Source: Manduca sexta (lineage: Eukaryota > Arthropoda > Insecta > Lepidoptera > Sphingidae). From it: a stretch of DNA of 64,000 bases. Under the pieces are notes generated by a model that was not told the origin of the DNA, made no database searches, and saw nothing but the letters and a program-made list of their open reading frames with translations. Position 1 is the stretch's first letter, and each line of letters opens with the position of its first letter. The stretch is taken from positions 9,283,116 to 9,347,115 of the forward strand of contig NC_051121.1 of the NCBI RefSeq assembly GCF_014839805.1, read 5' to 3'. Position numbers and translations under genes: made by a program. Shown here in pieces: positions 1-13,000 of the stretch.

Positions 1-104
1 CTCCTATCACATCATGGGACGAAATACTGAATACACTCGAGAATGTGGGTGCACGAGTTACGTTTATTTTTACTGCTTCGGGAATGGAAGGTATGAGTGT
101 GTGA
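1..104 (+). mobile_element. SINE D, 3' part, cut by window start
   Basis: This matches the 3' half of the full-length SINE D at 62305-62564: the block around 'ctatcacatcatgggacg', then the pyrimidine/G-rich block and a short GTGTG tail. The tRNA-like head would lie upstream of the window. Confidence 0.75.
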
Positions 105-147
105 ATTCGATTTATCAGCACAAATATTGTTAAAATCAGCAATCCAA

Positions 148-190
148 GAACTTCAGCAGACCGCAATACAACTGCGCCACCGAAGCAGTC
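148..190 (-). mobile_element. SINE D head fragment
   Basis: On the minus strand this resembles the first 40 bases of SINE D, including the A-box-like 'tggcgcagttgtattgc'. The body is absent. It may be the remnant of a second insertion or a rearranged piece of the copy at position 1. Confidence 0.45.
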
Positions 191-3100
191 GAAAAAAATA
201 ACCTCAAAAACATTGAAATTATAGCGACGGAAATATTGGGACAAAAGAAATCAATAATAAGGCCGCAGATTTCTATTGAGAATGAAAACATAATTTGAAC
301 TAACGCTATCAGGTTTTCAACAATCATTCCTCAGTCCGGCTACTAACTGTTCTTTGAGATAAAAAATAACACTTGCTTTGGCAGCAACACAAAAACGTTA
401 CCACTCGATAACAAAAATAAACAACAATAAGTCAACGGGTACTCAACATCATTCCGAATGTAGAGGCCAAAACCATTGTCTGGCCAAGGTAAAAAACTTT
501 CGAGATCCACTCAACCAATTTAATTAGATACATCAGCTATCTGATTTTTAGCCGTAAATTATATACGTTAAGATATCATACAACTACGGTAGTTATCAAA
601 ATATGAAAAAATCATGCGCGAGAATAATAAAATCGCGGAAATATTTTTTTAATCGTGGCTCTGTATATAAAAAAATATTCTAAAGCATGACTTAGCATAA
701 TTCGATGAACTATGGACGGTTTTGTAATTGGATAAGTATTTCGGAACCTTGTTCATCCATGATATTAAATTAAAATTGTAGGCATCGAAACTACTGTTTC
801 CCCGATTAATTTTACGGAATCTTGTAGTATCATATAATTGGACGTAGGGTACCATATTGTTTGTAACACCATTCTAGGGCTTATGCTTCTTACAACCAGT
901 CGCTTACTCCAAGCGACAATAATATTAATCACGTCATTTAACACAATAAACTATATCTTAACACATTTACATAAAGCCTAGATAGCTGCTCCCTTAACGT
1001 TGCCTCACAAAAGCTCTTGTTAGACTGGTCGAGTGAAATTTTAAGAGTAGAGTCAGAGGTTAAGCATTATCTTATGTTAATGCATAGTCCGCCGCGGCGT
1101 AAATCAATTATGCGCCATGACCTCGGGTTATTGCCGTGTGAAGCGTAAACGGTACAACAAGTGTGGTTATTTGTAAGGGCTATTCACCAAGTGACACTGT
1201 TTATGGCTACTTTATGTGTTATTGCTTGATGACAAAGAGGAGTATGCAGATTTCATAAATAACTAGTCCTTGTGCTGTGGATTTCTTTCTACGACAGTTG
1301 AAGCTAATAGGAAACGAAATTATGTATGGAAATGACTATCAATCCAGTAGTCTAGTGATTAGTCTGTTGCTAGGATAAAGGAATTGGAGGCCCTTTACAC
1401 TTTTAAATTCAATGAAGTAATATTTTTCGAACTAATATGGTGTTAAGAAGTAATTTTATAACCAACTGTAAAGAAATAACGATGTGGTATACAAATTTTC
1501 TGTTAAGTTCTAATATACTTTTGGCTAAAGGAAAATTTTGACGAAACAGACAATTGCAATTTTAAAGTTATTGATTAATAACTCAAAGTTTTTAGAAGAA
1601 TTACTATTAATGTTTATAAAGAGTCAGAATCGGCGTCTAAATAAACATCCTAATGCATCTCATAAATAAAAGAACGTCTTGATGGGAGAAAATTTTGTTG
1701 AAGTTGGTTAAACGACAAAATTAATTGAAACCAGGTTTTCAGTTTAATGAAAAAAAACTTTAACTATAAAAACTTCTGAATTGAGAAGAATTGGTGAAGT
1801 CGCTAAAATGAAAATATTAATTAAAACTAGGTTTTCAGTTTTTTTTATATTACTCATGTCACGTTGGCTTACTGTTGCCTCCTAAGCTAACAAACTGACG
1901 TACGGATACGTTACTGATGCCTTACACTTATGTAATAATGCAAATCGCTCAGACAAGTTTGATGATGGTATTGTTTTTGCGAATTAGCGTTATCTGATCT
2001 TCTTCAAAGGTTAAGTCTGTCAAATCATAAACATCTTTCTGACGTTGACTGAAGAGCCGCTTTCGAAACGGATCCGTGATAGTTGTTGGTTTTTGGGTCG
2101 TGATTGTGAGACGGTTGGGAGCTACACTGAGGTTCTAGAGGTCAAATTTAAGCCCAAATCTAAACTATGGAAGAGGGCCTGAAGATCAGAGGTGAAGCTC
2201 AGATCTAGTCAGATAAGAAATCTAGACATCCTAAAGGTCGTTGAAGAGATCTAGTTATAGTAAGGTCAGATGTAGATATATGTAATTGATCATTTTATAC
2301 CTCTTTAGTTTTCGTCTCCCGACAAATTACCTGAAAAAATAATATATTAAATTAGTACTGGGCTTCATGAAATTTAATATATTATATGATTAGCATAGTA
2401 TAATGCCGAGCAGAGCCTTGGATCTCATAGTTCTCTGATATATACTACTAATAGGCTGTTGGTTCTATTATCGGGCGAGTGACTAGCTTAGCCCATCTTT
2501 AGATTTAAAAAAATACATATTTCCTATTACAATAAGACATATTCCTCCATATTCACCTCCGCAAATATTACTAAAGCAGGTTCCAAGGTCTATTGTGAAT
2601 TCCCTTCAAAATATTTACGTAACATAAAGCAACAGTTTTATTCTCATGACTGTCATTTCTAATATGATGCTACCGATCGACAATAGGAATTTTTATTGCT
2701 GCCCACCGTCCAACAATGGCAGCGTGATGACTGCGCGGTTCTTACGTGATAATCTAATTGTCAGATTGTATTCTGATTTGTTGATTGTGTTGTGTACCGT
2801 CAGCAAAACATGTGTATTGTAATGAATTCGGTGTTTGACGTTGAAAATTATTTTGTTCTGTTTTATGTTACAATGCAATTTAATGTTCATGTTGTATTAA
2901 AGGTGATGTAGTGAGGTACAGAAAATGCTCAAAGTTTTCTTTCATAATAATGCGGTGGGGAATAATATACTAAGTTGCAAGTAATCATAATAACATGTAA
3001 TAAAAAGAAAGATAAGACTATTTATTACGTAATTTTACACAAAAAAACCTCCTGTTTGAATCCCAAGACAGGCATTACAACACATTTTGCAATATTTTCA

Positions 3101-3509
3101 TAAAGACGAAAATATTAATATCATGTAATTATGTTTTAAATAAAGTAATTATAATATTGTTCATTGTAGGTGTCCATAATGGTTATTAATAATAGACCAT
3201 GTAACCATTTCTAAACGTCCAAACGAATACAACGGAGATGGTGTACGATAAAAAATATTTTATAGTCATAATTAGCTATTTAGAGTGTACGGCCATTTTG
3301 TTACCTTCACTAATAATTATACTTGAATGTAACCTTTAGAAATATTTTAATTAAAAATGTTTTGTTGATGCTTTTGAAATTTTTAAGATGTTTCTTTAAC
3401 GATTTGACCCCTTATCTGAAGTATTAACCGCAAAGGTATAGCAACTTTTATTTTCCGAATACCAAACCTTAATTCATTTATGTTGCAAATGTTTATTTAT
3501 ATAATTAAT
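191..3509. other. AT-rich stretch, no gene seen
   Basis: No exon-like block or recognised element was found. The only structure noted is a diverged direct repeat of about 50 bp with a 96-bp period, best preserved at 1721-1745 and 1817-1841, ending in a shared 'ggttttcagttt'. The short minus-strand frames here have no splice or codon support. Confidence 0.6.
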
Positions 3510-3788
3510 AAATAATAATAATATCAGCCTTACTATCTGAGAGGGATCAGGCCTCGATCCACCACGCTTAGTGCGTGTTGGTAGACTTCACACACCTTCG
3601 AAATTATTATGGAGAACTTCTCAGGTATGTAGGTATCCTCATGATATTTTCCTTTATCGTTAAAACAAGCGATAATTCACAAAGAATACACACATAACTT
3701 TGGAACAGTCAGAGGTGCATGCCCTTGGGTTTTGAACCTGCGGACATTCGTCTCGGCCCGTTCCACTCCCAACTAGGCTATCGCCGCA
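3510..3788 (-). mobile_element. SINE A copy, nearly full length
   Basis: Read on the minus strand it starts with the tRNA-like head (A box 'tagcctagttgg', B box close to 'ggttcaaaaccc') and ends in an (AATA)n-like tail. The body matches the other SINE A copies, with a small deletion near the 3' end. Confidence 0.85.
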
Positions 3789-4033
3789 TAAATCTTGTGT
3801 AATTATTATGTTAAATTACTTAATTTTATTTTTAATGACGGTTAATTGACTTCGCTATTCCTGATAGGTATTATGCGGTTAAGTTCTGCTAAAATATTTA
3901 TTAAGTAATCGAGATTTTTTATCCCTAAATGATATTCATTTAAATTTTAATTCTTACTCACCCGTGAGATATATCCAAATTCATTGAATTTCTGACCCTT
4001 CAGAAACAATATATATTTACTAACCTAGTCAAA

Positions 4034-4352
4034 ACGACAATAGCCTAGTTGGTTGTGGAACGGACTGCGAGACGAATGTCCGCAAGTTCAAAACCCAAGC
4101 GCATACACCTCTGACTTTTTTAAAAATTATGTGTGTATTCTTTGTGAATTATTGCCTGCTTTGACGGTGAAGGAAAACATCGTGAGGAAACCTGCACACC
4201 TGAGAAGTTCTCTATAGGATTTTCGAAGATGTGTGAAGTCTACCAATCCGCACTAGGCCAGCGTGGTGGACTAACTCTTAATCCCTCTCAGTAGTAAAGG
4301 AGGCCCGTGCCCAACAGTGGGACATTATATAATACAGGGCTGATATTATTAT
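4034..4352 (+). mobile_element. SINE A copy, full length
   Basis: The head has the A box 'tagcctagttgg' and a decayed B box 'agttcaaaaccc'. The body ends 'tacagggctgatattatt' followed by an ATT-rich tail. It lies about 250 bp from the minus-strand copy at 3510-3788, so the two can fold back on each other. Confidence 0.88.
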
Positions 4353-4905
4353 ATTATATTATAACCTACTCAAAAACTCCAAGTGTTTATGCTGACCGTA
4401 CCGAATCTATGAATGATCACTTAGCGCACCCATCATCAGTCTGTACCCGCACATTTGTAATAACGTATTATTTGCCGGCAAACAAGTCCAACTTATAATA
4501 ATATTGTCATTAGTACGACTACGCTTTCGTTTGCGTTTTTTTCATTAAACCTCGTTTAATAAAGTTCGTTGACCTGCAGGTCGGATACGAATTGTTTTAT
4601 TTCATTTTTGACAGAAGATAGTATTGTAGAAAATTTAGAGAATAAAAGTTTATGTTGTATCATAATATATATGTAATCCTGTTATAGTGGAAGTTGTTTA
4701 TCTTTTTGTGTTGGATAGCCCTTTGTTCCTGGAGTGCTATAGGCTATATATCATCACGCTATGACCAATAGGAGCGGAGCAGTAATGAAACATGTTGCAA
4801 AAACGGGGAAAATTATTAGTTTTGAGAGCTTCCGTTGCCTGCGCTGCGTAAACGGTTAAAGTTATGCAACAATGATGTATGACGGGATTGTGCCACTTAA
4901 AAAGT
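4353..4905. other. Mostly plain DNA with a probable Helitron-related relic
   Basis: The stretch 4738-4832 ('atcatcacgctatgaccaat', then a 'gttgcaaaaacgggg' block) resembles a sequence often seen in lepidopteran intergenic repeats just upstream of Helitron ends. The rest is AT-rich with no gene seen. Confidence 0.4.
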
Positions 4906-5107
4906 TCTAAAAAATATATTATAAAACAAAGTCCCCCGTTGCATCTGTCTGCCTGAACGTGTTAAACTTTAAAACTACCCAACGTATTAAGATGAAATTT
5001 AGTATGGAGACAGTTTGAGACCCTGGGAAGAACATAGGCTCCCGGGAAACTACTACTTTTATAACGGAAAACTTTATAACGCGGGCGGAGTCGCGGGCAA
5101 AAGCTAG
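4906..5107 (+). mobile_element. Non-autonomous Helitron
   Basis: It has the short 5' block 'attataaaacaaagtcccc' and a GC-rich 3' hairpin ('gcgggcggagtcgcgggc') followed by 'aaaagctag' and T. A short 3' hairpin and CTAG end are the Helitron signature. The exact 5' TC is uncertain. Confidence 0.75.
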
Positions 5108-5148
5108 TGTATTATATAAAATGCAAATCTAATTAACGGGCGTTATTG

Positions 5149-5362
5149 TAGTGCTGAGGTCTCAGGCTTGATTCTGGGACGATAAATAAAGATTTTGAGT
5201 TTTTTCTGGTCAGTATCAGCCCGGAGTAAAAAATTTGTGCCTGATAAGTTGATAGGTTCGCCTCCTTTACATCAACTGAGGAACACATTTGGCTGTAAGT
5301 GGGTGTTTAGGTTGCGCCCCTGCCCAACCCTTCGGGAATATAAGGCGTGAGTGTGCGTGATA
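5149..5362 (+). mobile_element. SINE D copy, 5' truncated
   Basis: It begins inside the head ('gctgaggtctcaggc') and carries the 'cagtatcagcccggagt' block and the 3' 'cccttcgggaatataagg' block before a GTG-rich tail. It sits about 40 bp after a Helitron end. Confidence 0.8.
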
Positions 5363-6106
5363 AATTAAAAACTGAGGATAATTGTTTTTAAATTTGGCAA
5401 GAAGATAAACCATACCCTATATTATAAACTACTATTTATTTTCGATTTTTTATACCATGAAAGCGCATGGCTGTAGCCGTGAGTAATGCCTACATATAAA
5501 TTATACTAAACATTAGGAACAAAAAGACAAAACGCAAACCATAAGGGGTCCCACAGGCCTCCTAAATTATATTTAATGGCTTTCTACTTCCAATAAACCT
5601 ACCGAGTACAAAACGACCCGCCGACGAGGCTCGATGTTGCGCCGCGTATGATTTTCAATTTGTTAGCACAGTAATGTTTGATTTCACACTGTTGGTGCGC
5701 TGTTTACGTGTTTGGTGCAAATTGTAGACGATAGCGTTACATATAACAGTTATTTTATTTTCAACTTTTGTATTAACATTTTTAAAATTAGTTTTTATGA
5801 GAATTAAAACCAATAGAAAATTACCACATCATGATTAGGATTGTCTGAGTACATATTTACTAACGGATTCTAATCAGCAACAGTTAACTTATGAGAATTT
5901 TTATTTATCATATAAAATAATTCATATTTAGGTAATGACGCCAACTTGCTATGCCCTCCATAAAAAAAAATTCCCAACCTAAGAGCTCTTATATAGTTTA
6001 TTTATTCGGTTTTCCAGCAGAATTAACGCTACGATTACAATAAACATTAAAAAAATAGCTATAATGTAAGCCCAAGTTACGAAAACTCAACATGTATATA
6101 ATTTAA
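5363..6106. other. AT-rich stretch, nothing identified
   Basis: A modestly GC-richer patch lies near 5600-5700. No open frame with splice support and no recognised repeat was seen. Confidence 0.5.
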
Positions 6107-6382
6107 TCTAAATATAAAAAAATGAATCCCTATTTCCCTTGGTCACGCCATCACGCGTGAACGGCTGGACCGATTTCATGTTTTGTTGTGTTTGTTATTG
6201 TCAGGAGAAGGTTCTTATGAAAGAAAAAAAAAATTGCGCGGAAAATTTGAAAATTTAAGAAAACTTAACGAAAATATTAATTTTATATAACTGTCAATTG
6301 TTTGAAATAATTGTCAGCGATTGACAGAATGCGCGCTGCAAATTCACAGTTAAGACGGGACAACGTCTGTCGGGTCAGCTAG
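6107..6382 (+). mobile_element. Intact-ended non-autonomous Helitron
   Basis: The 5' end is TC directly after an A (6106). The 3' end is 'gggtcagctag' directly before a T (6383). This is the A^T insertion site expected for Helitrons. Internal 'gaacggctggaccgatttc' and the 3' 'acaacgtctgtcgggtc' are typical of a lepidopteran family. No Rep/helicase gene is present, so it depends on an autonomous partner. Confidence 0.85.
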
Positions 6383-7813
6383 TTTAATCTAAAAGGTAAG
6401 CGCAGCATACTAGAATTAAAACCTCACCATCCTCTCGCTCACACCACACAACTTGTCAGGTGCGCAGCGGGTCCGAACATCAATCATGGTGAAACAATCA
6501 GGGGTCAAGAGTTTTACGCCGATGACAGATAGTCAACGAGAGACGCACAGAGGTGCCGCCGAACAAATTTGTACGGATCTATGTTATTTATTGTTTGGAC
6601 TTAGAAATATATTTAATGGAATGTTCAGACGATTGTCTTTGTGATTTAATAGATTTCGTAATGGCTTGTCAATGGTTATTCTATGCTGGATTACTTACGT
6701 TAGAACATAAATAATTAAATAAAAGTATTTTACGGATTAAGTAGAGGCTCTAGTGAAACCAGTTAGGGCTTAATATATCAACGAATGTAGGTTAAGATTT
6801 AAAGTTCTGCTGACGTTTTACAAGTTGAATTATGATGGTTTGAAACATTTAAAATTATTTTGCAACATCTTTGACTTTTGATAGACTATTAATCTCAAAT
6901 TGTTTGTTTAGAGTATAGCCGTTACTAAAGTAGCTGAACAAATAAAAATTTTCAAATCTCTTTTAATTTTTTTTCCTTTGAGCAATAGTTTTTTCACGAA
7001 AATATTTTATTGCAAGGTTTTCTTTATATTACATATACATAAACGAATATTTTAATTCAAGTTATATTTAACGTTTTGATTTTTTTATTATGCACCTACT
7101 TTTGTAGCTGACTGAACATCGAGTATACCATTTAGTCAGTTCAGAAAAACAACTCCCGTTATTTAGATCCGAATTCACAAACACAGATCTTGTTTTCTAT
7201 ACATAAATAATTCAACTAAGGCGGATGGGAATCAATATCTTTTGTCAAATACATTATGTGAATAGGAGTACATTATCATAAAAATGCTATGGACACAATT
7301 TCTTTATATCCGTATATTTACCGCCTTTCTACCGGCCGGGTCAAGGTCGATAGACATATGCTAAAAAAATTAGGAATGAACATAAATTGTAGCTAAGGAT
7401 GAGCGCCCATCATTTTACTGTGCGATATTTTTGATTATAGCATGCTATGGAATCTCGATCGCTGGGAGAATGGATGTGATAGGCCGAAGACAGGGTAAAT
7501 TGACCCGTATAGTAAGGATATATTGGTCTATAATATAGTCTAATGGTGGTTATGGAGTCGCTAGCGAAAGAAATACGATAGACGCCATCTTGTAAATAAT
7601 AAATATAGCAAGTTTACAACAACAAAGATGTATAGATGATCATTTCTTGTTTAATATTAAATAGCTATCGATATAAGTCTTTTAGAACATCAGAAATTAT
7701 AAGGGAATTTGAATTCTATGAATAACAAATCTGCGATTTTTTTACGATCAAAATTCATTTAAGTTAAATATTTTAATAGTGTTCATGTGTTGGGTTACAC
7801 ATAATATATTATA
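6383..7813. other. AT-rich stretch, no gene seen
   Basis: A 63-codon frame at 6453-6644 lies in a slightly GC-richer patch but starts at a non-ATG codon and has no clear splice sites. No repeat family was recognised here. Confidence 0.5.
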
Positions 7814-7964
7814 CTAGCTTTTGTCTGCAGCTCAGAGAAAGAGAAAAAGTAGTCTATAGTACTCAGGAATAATGTTGCTTCTTATTAGTGAAAAACAAAA
7901 TCTGTTTATTAATATCAGAGATTAACGCATATCAACAAATTCTTAAGCTTTATTTAAGTATAGA
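7814..7964 (-). mobile_element. Short non-autonomous Helitron
   Basis: On the minus strand it starts TC after an A and ends 'aaaagctag' before a T, so both ends meet the Helitron A^T rule. The hairpin block has decayed. The interior ('aaaaagtagtctatagtact') resembles an abundant lepidopteran Helitron family. Confidence 0.78.
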
Positions 7965-8751
7965 TTAGAATTAGTGTCTTATGCAAAGGATATTAGCGAT
8001 AGAAATTCCTTTGTATGTGCCCACGCCTTATCTTAATGTGTGAAATATTTGGGACTTAGCACCGTGAATTGATGAGCATTTTATGAATGCGAAGATTATG
8101 GAGCGTGAGATTCTAGCTTCAATGTGTTATCTAATATAACTGTAAATCATTTGTCTTTCACGTTGAACTATTTTTTATTATTTTACTTTGGTTAAATTAA
8201 GATAATAGTTGGTAAAACTATATGTTTGCATTCACAAGTTATTTTACATTTAAATTAATTTTCTATAATTTCCTTTGATTTGTTAAACTTATCACACCAA
8301 ATCAAAGCATTTAAGGAAGACTTTTATTATTTTTATTTGAACAAAGAAAAGTTTTATAAACCTAATTATAAGTGAAATTGTCTTTTATAATGTTTATTGT
8401 TTTCCTTACTTATACTACAAGAACTGTTTCTTAGAATAATAGGATATTTCTTGTCAGTCTTGCCTTGTGTTATTAAATATACATTAGATATTATACTGCC
8501 GCTGTTGTCTCCTCTTCTACAAAGTGGTAATCTTTGCAATCTAATGAAAAAAAAATGTGAAAGGAAGTATCTATATTATTTTGTATCGTGTATTTTTATT
8601 TTTAGTCCTATGCTAATAAAAACAGAAATCTCTTATAATATCACATAGAGTCATAATTTTATTGACAATTGTAACTGAACAATTTAAGTATAGCCTTAAT
8701 TATCGATTTATAAACACAAACACGTTTTCAATTCAATTGTAACTCAAATAT
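7965..8751. other. AT-rich stretch, nothing identified
   Basis: The 83-codon frame at 8397-8648 is AT-rich and hydrophobic, as expected of random AT-rich DNA. No splice sites or repeats were recognised. Confidence 0.5.
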
Positions 8752-8912
8752 ACACACATCACCCCTGTGGCTTTGAAGAGGTAGACAAAGACAAGCAGAG
8801 TACCCACTTTTCACCATGTGTGTTTCGTCTCATGATGTGATATGAGCCTATCGCCATATCGCATTAAAATTTCAGACTACGGGCTGACACTGAGCCGAAA
8901 AATCCAATGACT
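8752..8912 (-). mobile_element. SINE D, 3' part
   Basis: It matches the 3' two-thirds of SINE D on the minus strand ('ccatgatgtgat'-like and 'cctatcgccatat' blocks). The head is missing and divergence is high, suggesting an old copy. Confidence 0.7.
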
Positions 8913-10274
8913 ATCAAATGATGTCATTAATTAGGTCCACCAATTCACGGAATAAAATATTAGCTACTTATAAAGATCAGGAACCTACCCAAAATTTAGT
9001 AAAGCCACCTTAAACCCTCCGCATAGACTTTTTAGTGTTATTTCTTTATTAAGATTCATGACGTAAATAATAACACATACAGTCTTATAAACTTGTTAGC
9101 GTTAAGAGGTGGTTAAAAATTGCTTAAATAGTTGTCAAAAACATCACCGGTTTTCTAGACCGGGCAAAATGGCGGGTTTTGACTTACAGCTGATCGAATA
9201 AATTTATGTTTTAACTAATCATAGCTTTCCGAAATTTTTATAAGTAAGACTGATAAAGGTTGGTAATTTTAAAGCATCATAATGAACTAAAATTCCCGTG
9301 AGACTCTACTAAGATATCTCAAGGGCCCGAAGTCTGTTAAACTACTATGATACTTAACTGCAAGCACGTCTATTTCAATTATCCACAATAATGGTACATT
9401 GCAAAACATGGACCGCAATGATGACAGGCCACAATGAGTATAGAACAGTTACATCCTTAATCTGCGATATGTTTGCATGTAACAGTAAACTATACAACGT
9501 GGACGTATGCGCACTGGATGTGGCTACAGAAAATCGTTTTCAAAGATGGCGACTTTTTTGCATTTGAATAATGAGTGGAGCAGATAGCGATATGTTAAGC
9601 AATAAGAATGCGTATGACAAGTAACAATACCGTCTTAATTTGACCAACAAAGCACAAAAAAAATTAAACAAAGATGTTTTTAATATTGTGGTTAACGATA
9701 CGACTGCAAATAAATCATAAATTGCTCAGAACTTTGAATTATAGATGGCCTATTATATTTCTATTAAGACAATATTTTTTGTTATGACTCAATGCGTACT
9801 AAGTACAAGTATTTAGGTATTTTGGATCTAGCAGGCCCTAGAGGGGTATCCCTATGGGAGGTTTCCAATTGGTTATAATACCTTTGATTATCAATTGTAC
9901 AGGAAAAGCGATGCAAGATAATATATTTGTCATCGTTTACTAAAAATATTTCTGTAGAAATATATGAATAAGCGTAAAATATAATCATGAAGTATTAATC
10001 ACCATTTAGTGTGAAAATAACGTAATAATTGATATTAAGAATTTAAGGCTTTCCGAATTTTACATTCGCTCGTTACTTTTAGTCAACACTTCAACAAAAT
10101 CTATTTTTTATTCCTAAAGGCACCGAAAAGCGACCCCAATTATTACAACTATTTTATGTATATTTAACCAGTTTTCTCGACGATTTGGTATATCCTTTGA
10201 GGTATAAAGAAAGATCTTCGCAGTAGGACTTGGCTGTGGTTTGATATTGCGGATATCAGTCAGCGATGGTGCCA
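8913..10274. other. Unassigned DNA with moderate-GC patches
   Basis: The patches at about 9100-9180 and 9380-9560 are less AT-rich than their surroundings but hold no supported exon. No mobile element was recognised. They could be decayed repeats or regulatory DNA. Confidence 0.4.
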
Positions 10275-10372
10275 TCAGGTATCCGGTTCCAAACAGGCCG
10301 GCATAATTATATAATCAACTCTCGACAGTCGATATTGTATGGACTCTACTCCACTTACCTTCAAGCGTAGAA
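10275..10372 (+). mobile_element. Family C retroposon, partial
   Basis: It contains the family C core 'aacaggccggcataatta', a decayed 'agtcgatattgtatggac' and the 'ccacttacc' block. Both ends are lost compared with the copy at 50218-50468. Confidence 0.65.
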
Positions 10373-12109
10373 TAACTTGGCCGTGCGCGTACTAAGTAAG
10401 CCGTCGGCACGTCCGTCATCATAGGCTTTTAAAACCTATATTTTGTATCAAGGGTCCAAAAAAGTATTTAAAATACGGTAGCCACATCTAGCTAAGTGGA
10501 ACGCATGACCACAACACCAAATCAACGAGTGTGCGTTGTCATACTACTTTCTACATCATTTTTTACCCGCTCCCATCTATAGTCGGAATATTTTAATCGC
10601 GATTTTGTCAAATTTCTCTTTGGGAATTAATCTCATGTGTAGTCAACAATTTTTGTGGTTTAACCTAGAAATATTTGTCAATTGTTTGCTTTAATGGGAA
10701 AGGATAATGTTACGAGGTCCCTATATATCTAAGCAGTCATTTTAAATATTTGATGTCTACCAAACCGCACTAGGCCAAATTGTCAATTAAACACTGTAGT
10801 AGTGAAAGGATGAATTGGCTTTTTCAGAAACATCAAAATGCCTTTATAAACTTTCGCAGTTATAATACTAGTAAGGTTTAAACAAGAAGAGTGAAATCCA
10901 GTTTTAGAAACAAAGTATTCTTACAAGGAAATCCAACACTATATTGCAAAAATATAGCCGGACTATGAATACGCGGTCATCTGTTTTGTTACATACACCG
11001 TTGCATTCGAGATGCTATCTGACGATACGTCCCGAGATATCGGACGTATACTGATTTACATTTTATATTACTCTTTAGAAGTGATAAATGCTTAATAATT
11101 AAGTTTCTGTTAGATCAGTAAATATAAACTACTTTGTTTTTCCGATCTCTAGGTTATTTTCTTTGTTGTATCTGCGTATGATTTTTTATCTTATTGAGGT
11201 AATCGAGTTTAAATTTAATGGGAAACAAACAGTGAAACATAAAAATTCCACGGAAATTGTCATTTTTTTTATTTCCTTGAAATTTAAATTAAGATGTGTC
11301 CTTCTTCGATGTCATATTTAAAAGAAACGATTATTTTTATATTATTAAATATATTTTTCACAAAGAACAGTATACATATAAATATTATATCACTATATCC
11401 TTCATTATATACGGTATTTTAGAGTGAGTCTTAATCAAACGAATTATTCATTTAAAAATATACACGTAGAATTAAATGATAAACAGTTTAGACTATAAAC
11501 GATATTTATTTATGAACTACCGCTATATAAAATAGAAAGAAACCAAACAGATAAGAAAGAGATCATCTAATCAGATTTTTAGTGAAGTGACTGTTAAGAT
11601 AAAACTAAAATCTCGATAGTCAATAACTCATTTTAATTGAATCATTCGGGTTAATAGTGCTTTCTAGACGTTTGACAGCTCAGTCATTAGTGATGTGATA
11701 GAGATGCATGATTGAAAATATCGATTAATGGGCGGCCGGTCGATTGCTTGTTTTTGATTGTTGAATAGATGTTTTTGGTAAATTATTAGTTGTGTTGATT
11801 GTTTTCGACTGATTTAGATGTTTTATATTGTTAGAATTATATTGGATCAAGTACCTATATGTTTCAATTATAATTAAAATTCATTGCTTTTTTCATATGT
11901 TCGTTCTTTCTGCTTAGTTTTGTACGCTTATAAATCTTTCCACAAATTTATATGCATAATATGGTAATATAAATATAATTTTTTTTCGTATTATCTGCTA
12001 TCTGTTTTCATCATCACTACTTATAATTAAATATAAAAATTTCATTAGCAAGGATTAACAATCAAATCTACCCTTAATTTACCATCATCCCCCAACCATG
12101 GCACAAATT
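10373..12109. other. Long AT-rich stretch with a 23-bp SINE A scrap
   Basis: Positions 10755-10777 match SINE A ('gtctaccaaaccgcactagg') with one mismatch, on the plus strand. Otherwise no gene or repeat was recognised; 11200-12050 is very AT-rich. Confidence 0.5.
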
Positions 12110-12249
12110 TAACACCAATCTAAGCGGATAGTGTCGATCCCGATGGTTATCTGTAGACAAATCGGCGGGTGTGCGTCGGTGGATACGCACGCGGTGGGAA
12201 CCTAACGCACCTGTACCGGTCGACCTGCTACCACTAGTGATGTGCTAAA
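12110..12249 (+). promoter_or_regulatory. GC- and CpG-richer leader, possible 5' UTR
   Basis: This block is clearly richer in G, C and CpG than the AT-rich DNA on both sides. It runs straight into an ATG with A at -3 and a consensus splice donor six bases later. It would fit a promoter-proximal 5' UTR. No TATA box or clear initiator was found, and in-frame stops precede the ATG. Confidence 0.3.
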
Positions 12250-12255
12250 ATGTCA
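12250..12255 (+). CDS. Candidate first coding codons (M-S) before a splice donor
   Basis: The sequence reads aaaATGTCA|GTAAGT. The ATG has A at -3 and the next six bases match the best insect splice donor, leaving a phase-0 junction after two codons. It joins in frame to the exon-like block starting at 13461, which also begins in phase 0. The intron between them would be about 1.2 kb and contains a full SINE A at 12690-13000. Such tiny first coding exons are known in insect genes, but here the call rests on two sequence matches only and could be chance. Confidence 0.25.
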
Positions 12256-12689
12256 GTAAGTTATCGATAGATTTTTTTTATTCGACTTATTAACAATTTA
12301 TTTTGGTAAACATTTTTAAAGAGTAAGAATATGCCTCTCTGCCTTTAATTTTTTTTTCAATTAAAACCAGTTCTTTCTAATTATGTAGTTATATTAACAA
12401 TACTTTTCACATTATATTTTCCTTAAATTTATGTAAAAAGCTATATCGAATTGAATCAGTTTATTTAAGCGACAGAAATAAACGTCGAGTTGTAAGTAGC
12501 GAAACAGAAATGTCGACTTGATTTATGACTTTATAATCAGAATATTATGACTCGCTGATCTCATTAGTAACAAGTCGATAACTTTATAATGAGTTGAAAT
12601 ACTTTGATTTATTCAAGTAATCATTTTGGTACAAATCAGACTGGATAATTTTGATTCATTAAATTTAATATTGTATTTCTATATACTGA

Positions 12690-13000
12690 AGCGGCGATAG
12701 CCTAGTTGGGTGTGGAACGGACTGCCGAGACGAATGTCTGCAGGTTCGAAACCCAAGGGCAGACATCACTGACTTTTGTAAAAATTACCTGTGTATTCTT
12801 TGTGAATTATCGCTTGCTTTATCGGTGAAGGAAAACATCGTGAGGAAATCTGCATGCCTGCGAAATTCTCTTTAGGAATTTTTAGGGTGTGTGAAGTCTA
12901 CCAATCCGCGCTAGGCCAGCGTGGTGGACTAATCCCTCTCAGTAGTAGAGGCCCTTACCCAGCAGTGGGATAGTATTATAATACAGGGCTGATATTATTA
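12690..13000 (+). mobile_element. SINE A copy, full length
   Basis: It starts 'gcggcgatagcctagttggg' (A box) with the B box 'aggttcgaaacccaa' about 55 bp in. It ends 'tacagggctgatattatta'. It would lie in the first intron of the candidate gene on the same strand. Confidence 0.9.

Noticed and set aside
8397..8648. 83-codon hydrophobic frame as a membrane protein
   Set aside because: TTT/TTA/ATT-rich composition makes such frames common by chance; the first codon is not ATG and no splice or promoter signal supports it.
12690..13000. tRNA gene at the SINE A head
   Set aside because: A and B boxes are present but acceptor and anticodon stems do not pair; it is a SINE promoter.
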